Assembly: GCA_002418835.1 (NCBI GenBank)
Contig: DIEX01000034.1
Coordinates: 354,640 to 418,639 of the forward strand
Length of the DNA stretch: 64,000 nt
From: Spirochaetia bacterium UBA5763
GTDB lineage: Bacteria; Spirochaetota; UBA4802; UBA5550
Direction: 5' to 3'
The notes beneath the pieces are model-generated. The model saw only the letters and a program-made list of their open reading frames with translations. It had not been told where the DNA came from and ran no database searches. The first letter of the stretch is position 1. Each line of letters opens with the position of its first letter. A program made the position numbers and the translations under genes. This document shows, piece after piece, positions 1 through 7,435 of this stretch.

Positions 1-42
1 TTAGCCCTTTTATCAATATAATAATTATGATGGAGGCTGCGG

Positions 43-264
43 ATGAAATCGATATTTGTAATTGTCATACTTACAGGGGCGCTGTTTTTTATCGCCGGAT
101 GTTCGAGTCCTCAGAAACCGGATCCTGAGGTTGAAGCGTGCAAATCAGCCTGTATAAAAAAGATGGAACTTTGCGTTAAAAAAGCCGGAAAGAATGAAGC
201 GAAGAAAGCTGCATGCGAAGCAGTTGGTGATAAATGTGCAAGAGACTGTTCGCATAAAAAATGA
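43..264 (+). CDS. small cysteine-rich lipoprotein
   Basis: A 73-residue protein with a hydrophobic signal peptide (residues 4-18) ending in the lipobox IAGC, so Cys20 should be lipidated and the mature chain anchored in a membrane facing the periplasm. The mature part is Lys/Ala/Glu-rich, probably helical, and has six further cysteines at 33, 37, 44, 58, 65 and 69. Their spacing is mirror-symmetric (x3, x6, x13, x6, x3), as expected for two antiparallel helices joined by disulfides (a twin CX3C arrangement). A GGAGG lies about 7 bases before the ATG. I do not recognise the family and the function is unknown. The next gene converges on it. Confidence 0.75.
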   Translation: MKSIFVIVILTGALFFIAGCSSPQKPDPEVEACKSACIKKMELCVKKAGKNEAKKAACEAVGDKCARDCSHKK

Positions 265-298
265 TTTTCAGTTAATCTGAATCTCAGATAAAATCTGT

Positions 299-1216
299 TC
301 AGTCTGCTTTTTCATCAATAATTATTTTATCCCCTTTAGAATAGTGAAAAGCTTTAGATAATATGTACTTCTTTTCATGTGAATCACTGAATTTGCCATC
401 CGCATGATCCCTGTGCTTGATTATTAAACTGTCTGTTCCGGGTTGAAAGTAGAGAAGCCTTGATTCTATACCTGCCATAAAATCTTTACGTATTGCGCCA
501 TTATCGATAAAAACAGTTCCACCCAGAGTTTCATTTTTGTAATCAGTATAAGGGAGGTATCCCGGAAAATGCGAATGGCCTGATATCCAGAGATCAACTT
601 TGTATTTCTTCAGTACTTCTTCAAAACGCTTTGAATCTTTGATAAACTGCCGTTTAAGCCCCATTTTTGACTGTAAAAGCCCGCTGTTATTAAGACTGGC
701 ATGTGTAACTGTAATTATTATTTTATCCTGGTTACTGATAACTTTGTTTTCCCACCATTCAAATATTTTATCCGGTATTACTGTCTGCTGCCCTTTTTCA
801 CTGTTGGACATAAATAAAAGCAGAATATTGCCGGCCTTAACTGAGTAGTGTAAGTGCGGATTGATAATCTTTTTATAGGTCTCTATATCTTTAGATTCAT
901 GATTACCGGCGATTTCAAACCATCCCCCGGTTTTGATTTTTTTTCTTGTCTCAAGGTATGATTTATAAAGATCGGCAGAGTTTTTCTTTTCAACGATATC
1001 TCCGGCTGTTATTGCGATATCTATGTAGTCAAAATTTGCAGCAATATCATCTACAGCGAGAGGGAAGTTAGTGAGATGAGAATTTTCTTTAGGCTGTATA
1101 TCTGAATGTGACCAGATTATAAAACTGTCCTGTGATTTGTCTTCAGATTTCAGATTTGCAAATGGGTGTATGGAAAAAAAAAGAATTGCAGCGATTAAAA
1201 GTCCTTTATGTTTCAT
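299..1216 (-). CDS. exported calcineurin-like metallophosphoesterase
   Basis: A 305-residue protein with a signal peptide (residues 1-24), so probably periplasmic. The metallophosphoesterase motifs are in order: SDIQ (38-41, a D-x-Q version of the usual D-x-H), GD (72-73), GNHE (104-107), TH (171-172) and GHSH (213-216). These bind the two metal ions that hydrolyse phosphoester bonds. The substrate cannot be told from sequence. Length fits a single-domain secreted phosphoesterase. It is the last of a run of minus-strand genes starting at the Trm112-like gene, 78 bases after the CheX gene, and may be co-transcribed with it. Confidence 0.85.
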   Translation of the reverse strand: MKHKGLLIAAILFFSIHPFANLKSEDKSQDSFIIWSHSDIQPKENSHLTNFPLAVDDIAANFDYIDIAITAGDIVEKKNSADLYKSYLETRKKIKTGGWFEIAGNHESKDIETYKKIINPHLHYSVKAGNILLLFMSNSEKGQQTVIPDKIFEWWENKVISNQDKIIITVTHASLNNSGLLQSKMGLKRQFIKDSKRFEEVLKKYKVDLWISGHSHFPGYLPYTDYKNETLGGTVFIDNGAIRKDFMAGIESRLLYFQPGTDSLIIKHRDHADGKFSDSHEKKYILSKAFHYSKGDKIIIDEKAD

Positions 1217-1294
1217 CTATCAGTAACCCTGTACCTGTTTATTTAAAATTAGTTGTTTTTAATGGTACATGGTTACTGATTTTGTATAGTATTA

Positions 1295-1759
1295 TTACTT
1301 GAGAGCTATATTCATTTCAAGCTGACCCATGGGGCTGTAGAGAGTTATTCCGAGTGTGGTCTGTTTTATCATTGTTATGCTGAAACTTTTTCCTTCAATA
1401 ACAGTAGGTGTTGTCATGTCTATAACCTTGCCGGTTGAAGCGAAAAGATTCATTGCGTTTCCTGTAATCATGTTCGCAAGTTCACCTACTATATCCTTGT
1501 ATTCATGTTTAACCTGATCTTCAGAAAGACCCGGGACAAGTACCTGGGCAATTTTTTCAACCATAGGGAAACTCATGCTGTACACAATTTCACCTGTAAC
1601 CCCCCCTGTAATCCCTATGATAATAGCAACATCCATTGAGGGTATAGGTGTATCCTTGATAACAAGTTTTCCCCGTCTTAAATCAACATTAAGAATAGAT
1701 TTAAATACTACGCTGGCTGCTTCAAGGAAAGGGTTTATATATTCAGCATTTATACTCAT
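1295..1759 (-). CDS. cheX: CheX-type chemotaxis phosphatase
   Basis: A 154-residue single-domain protein with the CheC/CheX/FliY fold signature. The segment DIVGELANMITGNA (about 89-102) carries the E-x2-N pair (E93, N96) that in CheX inserts next to the phosphorylated Asp of CheY and speeds its dephosphorylation. A Gly-rich strand (IGITGGVTGEIVYSM, about 47-62) precedes it, as in the family. A GGAG-type site lies just upstream of the start. The inferred role is adaptation or signal termination in flagellar or other Che-type signalling. No other chemotaxis gene is in the window, so the partner CheY is elsewhere. It sits 78 bases downstream of the SurA-like gene. Confidence 0.85.
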   Translation of the reverse strand: MSINAEYINPFLEAASVVFKSILNVDLRRGKLVIKDTPIPSMDVAIIIGITGGVTGEIVYSMSFPMVEKIAQVLVPGLSEDQVKHEYKDIVGELANMITGNAMNLFASTGKVIDMTTPTVIEGKSFSITMIKQTTLGITLYSPMGQLEMNIALK

Positions 1760-1837
1760 TAAATGGAGGCTCCTCTTTGTAGTTATTGTTTTTCATTATA
1801 ATTACTGTTTTAAAAATATATTAAAAGATATAATATA

Positions 1838-2971
1838 TCAATCAGTTTTTAAATTTTTTGCTATTTTTGATTTTTCATTCATCTCTTTAAGGAGATTTCT
1901 TGTGATCATGTTTATGTTCTCTGAAGCGAGAGATCGCCTTAATTTTTCAGCATTTTCAGTATCAGGAGCTTCTGTTTTGTACGATTTAACTGCAGGGGTG
2001 AAAATATAAAGTCCGGCTCCTGAGCTGATTACAGGTGAAGCGGCATTTATATTCAATGCAAGGCATTTATCAGTGAAAACAGGGGATTTGCTGATGGCGG
2101 AAATCTCCTTTGAATCTTTCCCCTCTGTTTTGACGGGTTCTCCGATTTTAAAAGAGGCTGAACGTGAGACTCTGCCGTTAAGAATCGCCGCAGCAGTGCT
2201 GAATGCTCCACCTGCTGTTGAAACTGCGTTTATCTTTTCAGTTAGGTCGTTTTTTATCTTTTCAAGCTTTTTCTCTTCAATATCTTTTTTTATCTTTTCT
2301 CTGTCAGTTTTCGGGTCACTTATTTTAACCTTGCTTGCGGCAATTTCAGAGTCGATATCAGAGTCAGAGACAGTTAATTCCTTTTGATATCTTTTTTTCA
2401 TATCTTCATTGGAGAGAAATGCGTACTGAATCTGAATATTGGAGCTTTCAGATATAGATTTTGATGCTATATCCTCTTTCGCCACTGCGGCTCCTGTATT
2501 AATCATAAAACGCAGGTCGGATATAGCTATCTCTCTCCGCATGATTTTTTCATATTCATCTATTCCAAGCCTGTTATTTCTCAGAACTGCCTGAAAATAG
2601 TCGGGATCAAACCTTCCGGTTGAAGGATTTCTGAAATCCGGTGAATTTTTTATAATTCGCGAGATACGGTCATCTGTTATGCTGAATCCGTTTTTTTCGG
2701 CTTTTTCCTGAAGGAGTATTTCTATGAGAAAATTATCCAGGATAAAACTGTCCATCTTCTGGGTCCGGAACTGGCTGAATTTCATGTCTCTGTATCTGAG
2801 AAAATCAAGGGTGTGGATTTTTTTCCCGTTTACAACAGCAATTGTCCCCTGGTCTGATGTGCCGCAGCTTGTCATGTCAGGCATTCCGAATGAAAAAGCT
2901 ATTATCCCTACGAAAAATGCAAGGAGGAAGTATCCTGTATATTTTACTACTTTGTTGTCTGAATTTCGCAT
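1838..2971 (-). CDS. SurA/PpiD-like membrane-anchored periplasmic chaperone
   Basis: A 377-residue protein with one N-terminal membrane segment (about 12-30) and a large soluble part. Residues about 42-165 match the SurA N-terminal helical domain: IAVVNGKKIHTLDFLRYRD, then LLQEKAEKNGF and RRE-I-DLR segments. A highly charged Lys/Glu helix follows (about 195-245). I see no parvulin isomerase signature in the C-terminal third, so it is probably a chaperone without prolyl isomerase activity. The inferred role is helping outer-membrane or secreted proteins fold at the cytoplasmic membrane. It begins 25 bases after the Trm112-like gene on the same strand. The family is fairly sure and the exact role less so. 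Confidence 0.75.
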   Translation of the reverse strand: MRNSDNKVVKYTGYFLLAFFVGIIAFSFGMPDMTSCGTSDQGTIAVVNGKKIHTLDFLRYRDMKFSQFRTQKMDSFILDNFLIEILLQEKAEKNGFSITDDRISRIIKNSPDFRNPSTGRFDPDYFQAVLRNNRLGIDEYEKIMRREIAISDLRFMINTGAAVAKEDIASKSISESSNIQIQYAFLSNEDMKKRYQKELTVSDSDIDSEIAASKVKISDPKTDREKIKKDIEEKKLEKIKNDLTEKINAVSTAGGAFSTAAAILNGRVSRSASFKIGEPVKTEGKDSKEISAISKSPVFTDKCLALNINAASPVISSGAGLYIFTPAVKSYKTEAPDTENAEKLRRSLASENINMITRNLLKEMNEKSKIAKNLKTD

Positions 2972-2996
2972 TTTAACCTTCTTGAATTACTTTGAT

Positions 2997-3173
2997 TTAT
3001 TTCTTTTTTTCAGGTTTTTCGGCTTCATCTACCAGCATAACCGGTATTCCGTCTTTAACGGGATATTTCAAGCCGCATTCTACGCATATAAGTTTCTGGT
3101 TTCTTGCATCATATTCCACATCGCCCCTGCATGCGGGACATGCCAGGATCTCCAGCAGTTTTGTATCGATCAT
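2997..3173 (-). CDS. Trm112-family zinc-ribbon protein
   Basis: A 58-residue protein beginning MIDTKLLEILACPACRGDV, with a second Cys pair CVECG (30 and 33) and the typical ending YPVKDGIPVML. This is the bacterial Trm112/YcaR (UPF0434) family. Eukaryotic and archaeal relatives activate tRNA, rRNA and protein methyltransferases, while bacterial copies are small zinc-binding proteins of unclear partner. The four Cys (11, 14, 30, 33) should bind one zinc. The ATG follows GGAGTATATAAA. The Lys-rich tail AEKPEKKK is not conserved. It is the first gene of a minus-strand run continuing into the SurA-like gene. Confidence 0.85.
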   Translation of the reverse strand: MIDTKLLEILACPACRGDVEYDARNQKLICVECGLKYPVKDGIPVMLVDEAEKPEKKK

Positions 3174-3382
3174 TTTATATACTCCGGAAAGTTAATCAGA
3201 TAAATAATCTATTAAAACTGTGCCATAAGAGTCAATCAAAATACTTTCGAAAGGGGCTGTTTGCTGAATGCAGGTAAAGTTTCTCTCATTGGTTGTATAT
3301 TTTACTTGAAAAAAGGTGGGCAAAAAATTTTTTAAATTTTATGCAGCAGAGCGTATTAATAATTGAACCGGAGGAGCGTGTA

Positions 3383-4069
3383 ATGTCAAAAAAAGGTATT
3401 GTTCTATTAAGCGGGGGGCTTGATTCAGCCACAACAGCAGCTATAGCTATAAACAGGGGGTATACTCTATCTGCCATGACATTTATGTATGATCAGAGGC
3501 ATAAGGTGGAGGTCTCTTTCGCTGAAAAGCTTGCCGCTTTTTTTAAAGTCGAACAGCATATAAAAGTCAATATCCCCGGTGAGATTTTCCGGTCAGCTCT
3601 CACTCCCGCTTCAGGCATAAGCGTTCCGAAAAACAGAGATGTCGATGCTGAAGAGATCCCGGAGACATACGTTCCTGCAAGAAATATACTTTTTCTTTCC
3701 TATGCCCTTGCTTTTGCCGAATCCATGGGCGCTGAAGGGATATTTATAGGTGCAAATGCCGTGGATTACAGCGGATATCCCGACTGCAGGCCTGAGTTCT
3801 TTGACGCGTTTAAAAAAATGGCTGATGCAGGCACCAAAGCCGGTGTCGAGGGAAGAGGTATTAATATTTATACACCTCTCATGACGCTCAAAAAACATGA
3901 AATAATCAAAACAGGTGTAAGCCTTGGTCTGGATTACTCTCTCACTCACAGCTGTTATGATCCCTTTGAGGACGGATCATCATGCGGTAATTGCGACAGC
4001 TGCATACTCCGTAAGAGGGGTTTTTCTGAGGCTGGAGTCCCCGATCCCACCAGGTACAGAGTGAAATGA
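3383..4069 (+). CDS. queC: 7-cyano-7-deazaguanine synthase QueC
   Basis: QueC makes preQ0 from 7-carboxy-7-deazaguanine, ammonia and ATP in the queuosine tRNA modification pathway. The protein has 228 residues from the chosen ATG, which has CCGGAGGAG about 7 bases upstream. A longer in-frame opening exists but lacks a ribosome site and family similarity. The ATP pyrophosphatase P-loop SGGLDS is at 10-15. A conserved GANAVDYSGYPDCRPEF block follows at 123-139. Four zinc cysteines lie at 191, 201, 204 and 207. Length matches the family. Its stop overlaps the comF start by ATGA, so the two are translationally coupled. No other preQ0 gene (queD, queE, folE) is in the window. Confidence 0.95.
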   Translation: MSKKGIVLLSGGLDSATTAAIAINRGYTLSAMTFMYDQRHKVEVSFAEKLAAFFKVEQHIKVNIPGEIFRSALTPASGISVPKNRDVDAEEIPETYVPARNILFLSYALAFAESMGAEGIFIGANAVDYSGYPDCRPEFFDAFKKMADAGTKAGVEGRGINIYTPLMTLKKHEIIKTGVSLGLDYSLTHSCYDPFEDGSSCGNCDSCILRKRGFSEAGVPDPTRYRVK

Positions 4070-4779
4070 ACAGCGGTCTCTCTTTACTGCTTGATTTTGC
4101 CTTCCCTTGTTACTGTGTATCCTGCGGTATCCCTGTTTCATCTAAAACAAACCATCTTTGCAGCAGATGTTTCAAATCTCTGAAAAGGGCGGGTGGAGGG
4201 TGCCCTGTTTGTTCTTCTCTAATGGATGAGGAGGGTTGCGGTTTCTGTTCCGGGAGAAGGTTCTATCCTTCAAAGCATATTTCGCTTTTTGAATACGAAG
4301 GTGCTGTAAAAGGCATTATTCATTCGCTTAAATTCGGCGGTATCAGAAATGTATACAAAGTTCTGACGCCATTTCTGGCAGACAGCCTTGAGGAGTTCGG
4401 CAGCAGTATAGATTTTATAACATCTGTGCCAATGAACAGGAAAAAATATGCAGCACGGGGGTATAATCAGTCTGAGCTCCTTGCATTATTCCTGTCAAAA
4501 GCATCAGGTATCCCTTTTCGCAGGATTTTAAGGGAGAAAAAGGGCTCAGCGCACCAGAGAGAATTCAGTTACTCGGCCAGATATATTAATGTTATTGACA
4601 GGTACGAAACCATCAGTAATTGTAATATAAACGAAAAGACAATTCTGCTTATTGACGATGTTTTTACCACAGGTGCAACGATAAATGAGTGTTCCCGGAT
4701 ACTTCTGGATTCGGGTGCCAGTTCGGTTTTTTCATTGACTGTGGCCCGTTCTGATTTAAAAAAGCTTGAAAATATCTGA
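4066..4779 (+). CDS. comF: ComF-family phosphoribosyltransferase-like protein
   Basis: A 237-residue ComF/GntX family protein. The N-terminal zinc-ribbon segment has the Cys pairs CVSC (about 17-20), CSRC, CPVC and CGFC. The C-terminal half is a type I phosphoribosyltransferase fold, with the PRPP loop ILLIDDVFTTGAT (about 194-206) and a typical RGYNQSELLA motif near 140. In competent bacteria ComF supports uptake of single-stranded DNA. In other bacteria the role is unclear. It overlaps queC by four bases, so it is surely in the same transcript. A weakly terminator-like GC-rich stretch (GCGCC..GGCGC type) lies before the STAS gene. Confidence 0.9.
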   Translation: MNSGLSLLLDFAFPCYCVSCGIPVSSKTNHLCSRCFKSLKRAGGGCPVCSSLMDEEGCGFCSGRRFYPSKHISLFEYEGAVKGIIHSLKFGGIRNVYKVLTPFLADSLEEFGSSIDFITSVPMNRKKYAARGYNQSELLALFLSKASGIPFRRILREKKGSAHQREFSYSARYINVIDRYETISNCNINEKTILLIDDVFTTGATINECSRILLDSGASSVFSLTVARSDLKKLENI

Positions 4780-4857
4780 AAAATAGATAGTCTTTATAAA
4801 TAAGCCAGCGCCTTTTTTGTGCGCTGTTTCCATTTTATAATTTAACTGGAGCCGGTG

Positions 4858-5187
4858 ATGGAAAGAATATCACATGACAATTATGACATGATAGTTCTCG
4901 AAGGGAGAGTGGATCAGAATGAATCCGAGGAACTTGAATCTCTCCTTAATGACTGCCTTGAGGAGGGGAAATACGATATATGCATAGACATGATCGATGT
5001 TAAACATATATGCAGTTCTGCTCTTGGAGTCCTTGTTGCCATTAAAAGAAAGATCAAGGATAACCAGGGAGATATCAAGCTTATTATAAGCAGCGATAAT
5101 CTCCTGAAACTTTTTGAAACAACCATGCTCGACAAAGTGTTTGAAATTTTTGAATCAAGGCGTGAATGTCTTTCAACATTTGACTGA
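4858..5187 (+). CDS. STAS-domain anti-sigma factor antagonist
   Basis: A 109-residue single STAS domain. The motif IDVKHICSSALGVLVAIK contains the Ser (SSALG) that a partner kinase phosphorylates in SpoIIAA/RsbV-type proteins. When unphosphorylated, such proteins bind an anti-sigma kinase and free its target. An in-frame GTG lies three bases upstream of the ATG. I prefer the ATG because GGAG then sits at a normal distance. The next gene, polyprenyl synthase, starts 9 bases after its stop. Two more STAS proteins and two SpoIIE phosphatases are in the window, but no separate anti-sigma kinase is seen. Confidence 0.88.
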   Translation: MERISHDNYDMIVLEGRVDQNESEELESLLNDCLEEGKYDICIDMIDVKHICSSALGVLVAIKRKIKDNQGDIKLIISSDNLLKLFETTMLDKVFEIFESRRECLSTFD

Positions 5188-5196
5188 AAAAAAGTA

Positions 5197-6171
5197 ATGA
5201 GTGACAGATTAAAAAATATCCTTGCACCCCTTTCAGGTGATCTTGAAAGGGTAAATCAGAGCATAAAGAAGCATCTTGAAACCGGAGTTCCCCTCATTGA
5301 CAACAGTGCAATGCACCTCTTCGCAAAGGGGGGGAAGAATATCAGGGCCTCCCTTGTTATCCTTACTGCGGGGTTAAGAGGGATCATCTCCGAGCGGGTT
5401 ATAGATCTCGCGGCAGCTGTTGAAATTATTCACGCGGCATCCCTTGTTCATGATGACATTATAGATAAATCATTTCTCCGCAGGGGTGACCTTTCGGTCC
5501 CCAGCAAATTCGGCGATAAGGTTGCTGTACTTGCCGGAGATTACATGTATTCAACAGCTGTTAATATTACAGTTAAGAATAATCATGCCAGTATCCTCGA
5601 ATCGATATCTGATTCCACAAAAGAGATGGTGAAGGGTGAGCTTTACCAGATGGAGTATTCCAATGTGGATAAAATCTCTGAAGAACAGTACTATAACATC
5701 ATAAACCGGAAAACCGGGAGACTGATGGCTACAAGCGCTTATGTCGGAGCAGTTGAAGGGGGCTGCAGTGAAAAGGAGTGCGATGTTCTTTTCAATATGG
5801 GGCTTGATCTTGGTTACGCTTTTCAGATTGTTGATGATACATTCGATTTCAGCGAGAACAGTGATGTTACCGGTAAGGATATCGGTAATGATTTTAAAGA
5901 TGGTAAAATAACACTTCCGTTTATTTATATTCTTAAAAACGGAAAACCTGGAGAACGGGAATATATAAAAAAATTCTCACAGTCTCCTGATGATGCTGAC
6001 TGGGGTAATATTAAGGGGATGATTCACAGCACCGGAGCTTTCAGTTTTTCTCTTAATAAGGCAAAAGAATACGCTGAAAGAGCTAAAAAACGGATTGAAA
6101 TATTTGACAATTCTGCTAATAAGGGGATTATTGAGGAACTGATAAGTTTTATTGTTGAAAGGAATTACTGA
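5197..6171 (+). CDS. all-trans polyprenyl diphosphate synthase
   Basis: A 324-residue long-chain trans-prenyltransferase that elongates allylic diphosphates with IPP, normally to make the menaquinone or ubiquinone side chain. The first Asp-rich motif DDIID is at 86-90 with RRG shortly after. The second, DDTFD, is at 213-217, and both bind Mg2+-diphosphate. GGKNIRA (45-51) and the KTGRLMATS segment (172-180) are family hallmarks. Product length cannot be read with confidence, and hepta- to octaprenyl is likely. It starts 9 bases after the STAS gene and is probably co-transcribed with it. It fits a quinone-dependent membrane electron chain such as the cytochrome b operon near 29 kb would need. 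Confidence 0.92.
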   Translation: MSDRLKNILAPLSGDLERVNQSIKKHLETGVPLIDNSAMHLFAKGGKNIRASLVILTAGLRGIISERVIDLAAAVEIIHAASLVHDDIIDKSFLRRGDLSVPSKFGDKVAVLAGDYMYSTAVNITVKNNHASILESISDSTKEMVKGELYQMEYSNVDKISEEQYYNIINRKTGRLMATSAYVGAVEGGCSEKECDVLFNMGLDLGYAFQIVDDTFDFSENSDVTGKDIGNDFKDGKITLPFIYILKNGKPGEREYIKKFSQSPDDADWGNIKGMIHSTGAFSFSLNKAKEYAERAKKRIEIFDNSANKGIIEELISFIVERNY

Positions 6172-6203
6172 AAACCTTATATAAATGAATTACCGGAGGC
6201 TTT

Positions 6204-6425
6204 ATGCTTACAAAGGAAAAAGAGGAGCTTCTTAAGTATTATAATCTTGGCCTTGCCGCGTATAAACTGAGAAAGTGGGATGATGCAATTACATCTTTCG
6301 AAATGGCTCTGAAGATTATTCCGGGAGACGGGCCCTCTGAACTCTATCTTGAGAGAGCCAGAACTTTCAAGGAAACACCTCCGCCTGATGACTGGGATGG
6401 AGTGTATGTAATGACAACAAAATAG
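6204..6425 (+). CDS. stand-alone TPR tail like that of class III adenylate cyclases
   Basis: A 73-residue protein. Residues about 8-43 form one TPR helix pair (YYNLGLAAYKLRKWDDAITSF, then EMALKI). The rest, GDGPSELYLERA ending PPPDDWDGVYVMTTK, closely resembles the C-terminal tail found after the catalytic domain of many bacterial class III adenylate/guanylate cyclases. Here it is not attached to a cyclase and has its own start with GGAGG 6-7 bases upstream. It may be a regulator or docking partner of cyclases encoded elsewhere (inference). It lies between the prenyl synthase and bactofilin genes in the same direction. Confidence 0.8.
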   Translation: MLTKEKEELLKYYNLGLAAYKLRKWDDAITSFEMALKIIPGDGPSELYLERARTFKETPPPDDWDGVYVMTTK

Positions 6426-6460
6426 GTTTTAACCAGTATATAATAAACAGGTAAAGTAAA

Positions 6461-6886
6461 ATGGCAAAAAAGATAATTCAGGTCAATAAAAATCCGGTAT
6501 ATGACATCGGGATGATTTCAACAGTGTTTAATAAAAATACTGAATTTTCCGGTGACCTGACATTTAAAAAATCTCTTCAGATCAATGGTAAATTTGAAGG
6601 TGAGATTAGTTCAGGGAGCTATCTCGTTATTGGTGAAGAGGCTGTTGTTAATGCAAACATCAAAGCAGACACTGTAATCATAAAAGGTACTGTGCACGGG
6701 AATGTTGAAGCAGTAACAAGGCTTGAAATTCATACTAACGGAAAACTTTACGGGAACATAAGAACAAAGAAACTTATGATCTCCGACGGAGTTGTTTTTG
6801 AAGGAAAGTGCGAAATGATCAGGCCCTTTGAGAAAAAGGGTAAAAAGGGTGATGAGCCTGAAGGAACAGAGGAGAAGACAGCCTGA
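6461..6886 (+). CDS. bactofilin (polymer-forming cytoskeletal protein)
   Basis: A 141-residue bactofilin. Residues about 28-118 show the short repeating beta-helix pattern (SLQINGKFEGEISSGSYLVI, EEAVVNANIKADTVIIKGTVHGNVEA, then LEIHTNGKLYGNIRTKKLMIS). The tail is charged and probably disordered (KKGKKGDEPEGTEEKT). Bactofilins self-assemble without nucleotide into filaments at the membrane and take part in cell shape, helical curvature or polar placement. The stop codon lies inside the left arm of a hairpin shared with the converging TauE gene. It is the last gene of the plus-strand run from queC. Confidence 0.93.
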   Translation: MAKKIIQVNKNPVYDIGMISTVFNKNTEFSGDLTFKKSLQINGKFEGEISSGSYLVIGEEAVVNANIKADTVIIKGTVHGNVEAVTRLEIHTNGKLYGNIRTKKLMISDGVVFEGKCEMIRPFEKKGKKGDEPEGTEEKTA

Positions 6887-6912
6887 TCCTGAAGTACTTA
6901 ATTCAGGATCAG
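6883..6912. terminator. hairpin shared by two converging genes, overlapping both stops
   Basis: A perfect 11-bp inverted repeat (CTGATCCTGAA and TTCAGGATCAG) with an 8-base loop. The bactofilin stop is in the left arm and the stop of the opposite TauE/SafE gene is in the right arm. There is no clear T run on either side, so it may act as a bidirectional terminator or as an RNA 3'-end protector. Confidence 0.7.
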
Positions 6913-7265
6913 CTCAGTATCATCTTTGCTGATATATAAAGAAGTACAACACCGAAAATTTTTTTCAGAATATACGCGTCGATCTTAAGAGCTAACTTAC
7001 TTCCCAGTAGTGCACCTATAATAAAGAGAGCAGCTATTATGGCTGCTGTTTTTATATCCGCATGCCCAGCCTTGTAATACTGAATTGCAGCGAGTATTCC
7101 GATTGGCGGGATCATGGCTATAAGGGTTGTCCCCTGAGCAGTGTGCTGACTGAAACCGAGAATAAACACAAGTGCCGGAACCATTATAATCGCACCCCCA
7201 ATCCCCAGCAGTCCGCTTGCAACTCCCCCCGCAAGACCTATAACAGCAATAATTATATTCTGCAT
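6909..7265 (-). CDS. half-size TauE/SafE family permease
   Basis: A 118-residue, very hydrophobic protein with about four membrane segments. The segment LAGGVASGLLGIGGAIIMVPAL (about 11-32) is the signature of the TauE/SafE family, which exports sulfite, sulfoacetate or similar anions. Common members are about 250 residues with two such halves. This one is a single half and would have to dimerise. The ATG has AGGTG at a suitable distance. It faces away from the radical SAM gene and converges with bactofilin. The substrate is unknown. Confidence 0.85.
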   Translation of the reverse strand: MQNIIIAVIGLAGGVASGLLGIGGAIIMVPALVFILGFSQHTAQGTTLIAMIPPIGILAAIQYYKAGHADIKTAAIIAALFIIGALLGSKLALKIDAYILKKIFGVVLLYISAKMILS

Positions 7266-7375
7266 AATACACCTCGATAGTAATGATTCTGAGTATTTTA
7301 AAAGGGGTTTCTGTTGTAAAGATTATTTTAATAATATATTATCTTAATCAGTATTATGCGGCTATTATATTATTC

Positions 7376-7405
7376 TTGATTAAATACATTTCAGTATTCT
7401 ATACT
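7376..7405 (+). promoter_or_regulatory. sigma-70-type promoter for the AmmeMemoRadiSam gene
   Basis: TTGATT (7376-7381) and TATACT (7400-7405) are separated by 18 bases and lie about 30 bases before the start codon. The first matches TTGACA at four of six positions and the second TATAAT at five of six. The surrounding DNA is AT-rich. Confidence 0.5.
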
Positions 7406-7435
7406 GGAGCATGACAGAATTGTCAGGAGGGTTAT

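Noticed and set aside
275..289. ATCTGA-ATC-TCAGAT hairpin between the first two genes
   Set aside because: Only a 6-bp AT-rich stem with a 3-base loop and no T run, so not listed as a terminator.
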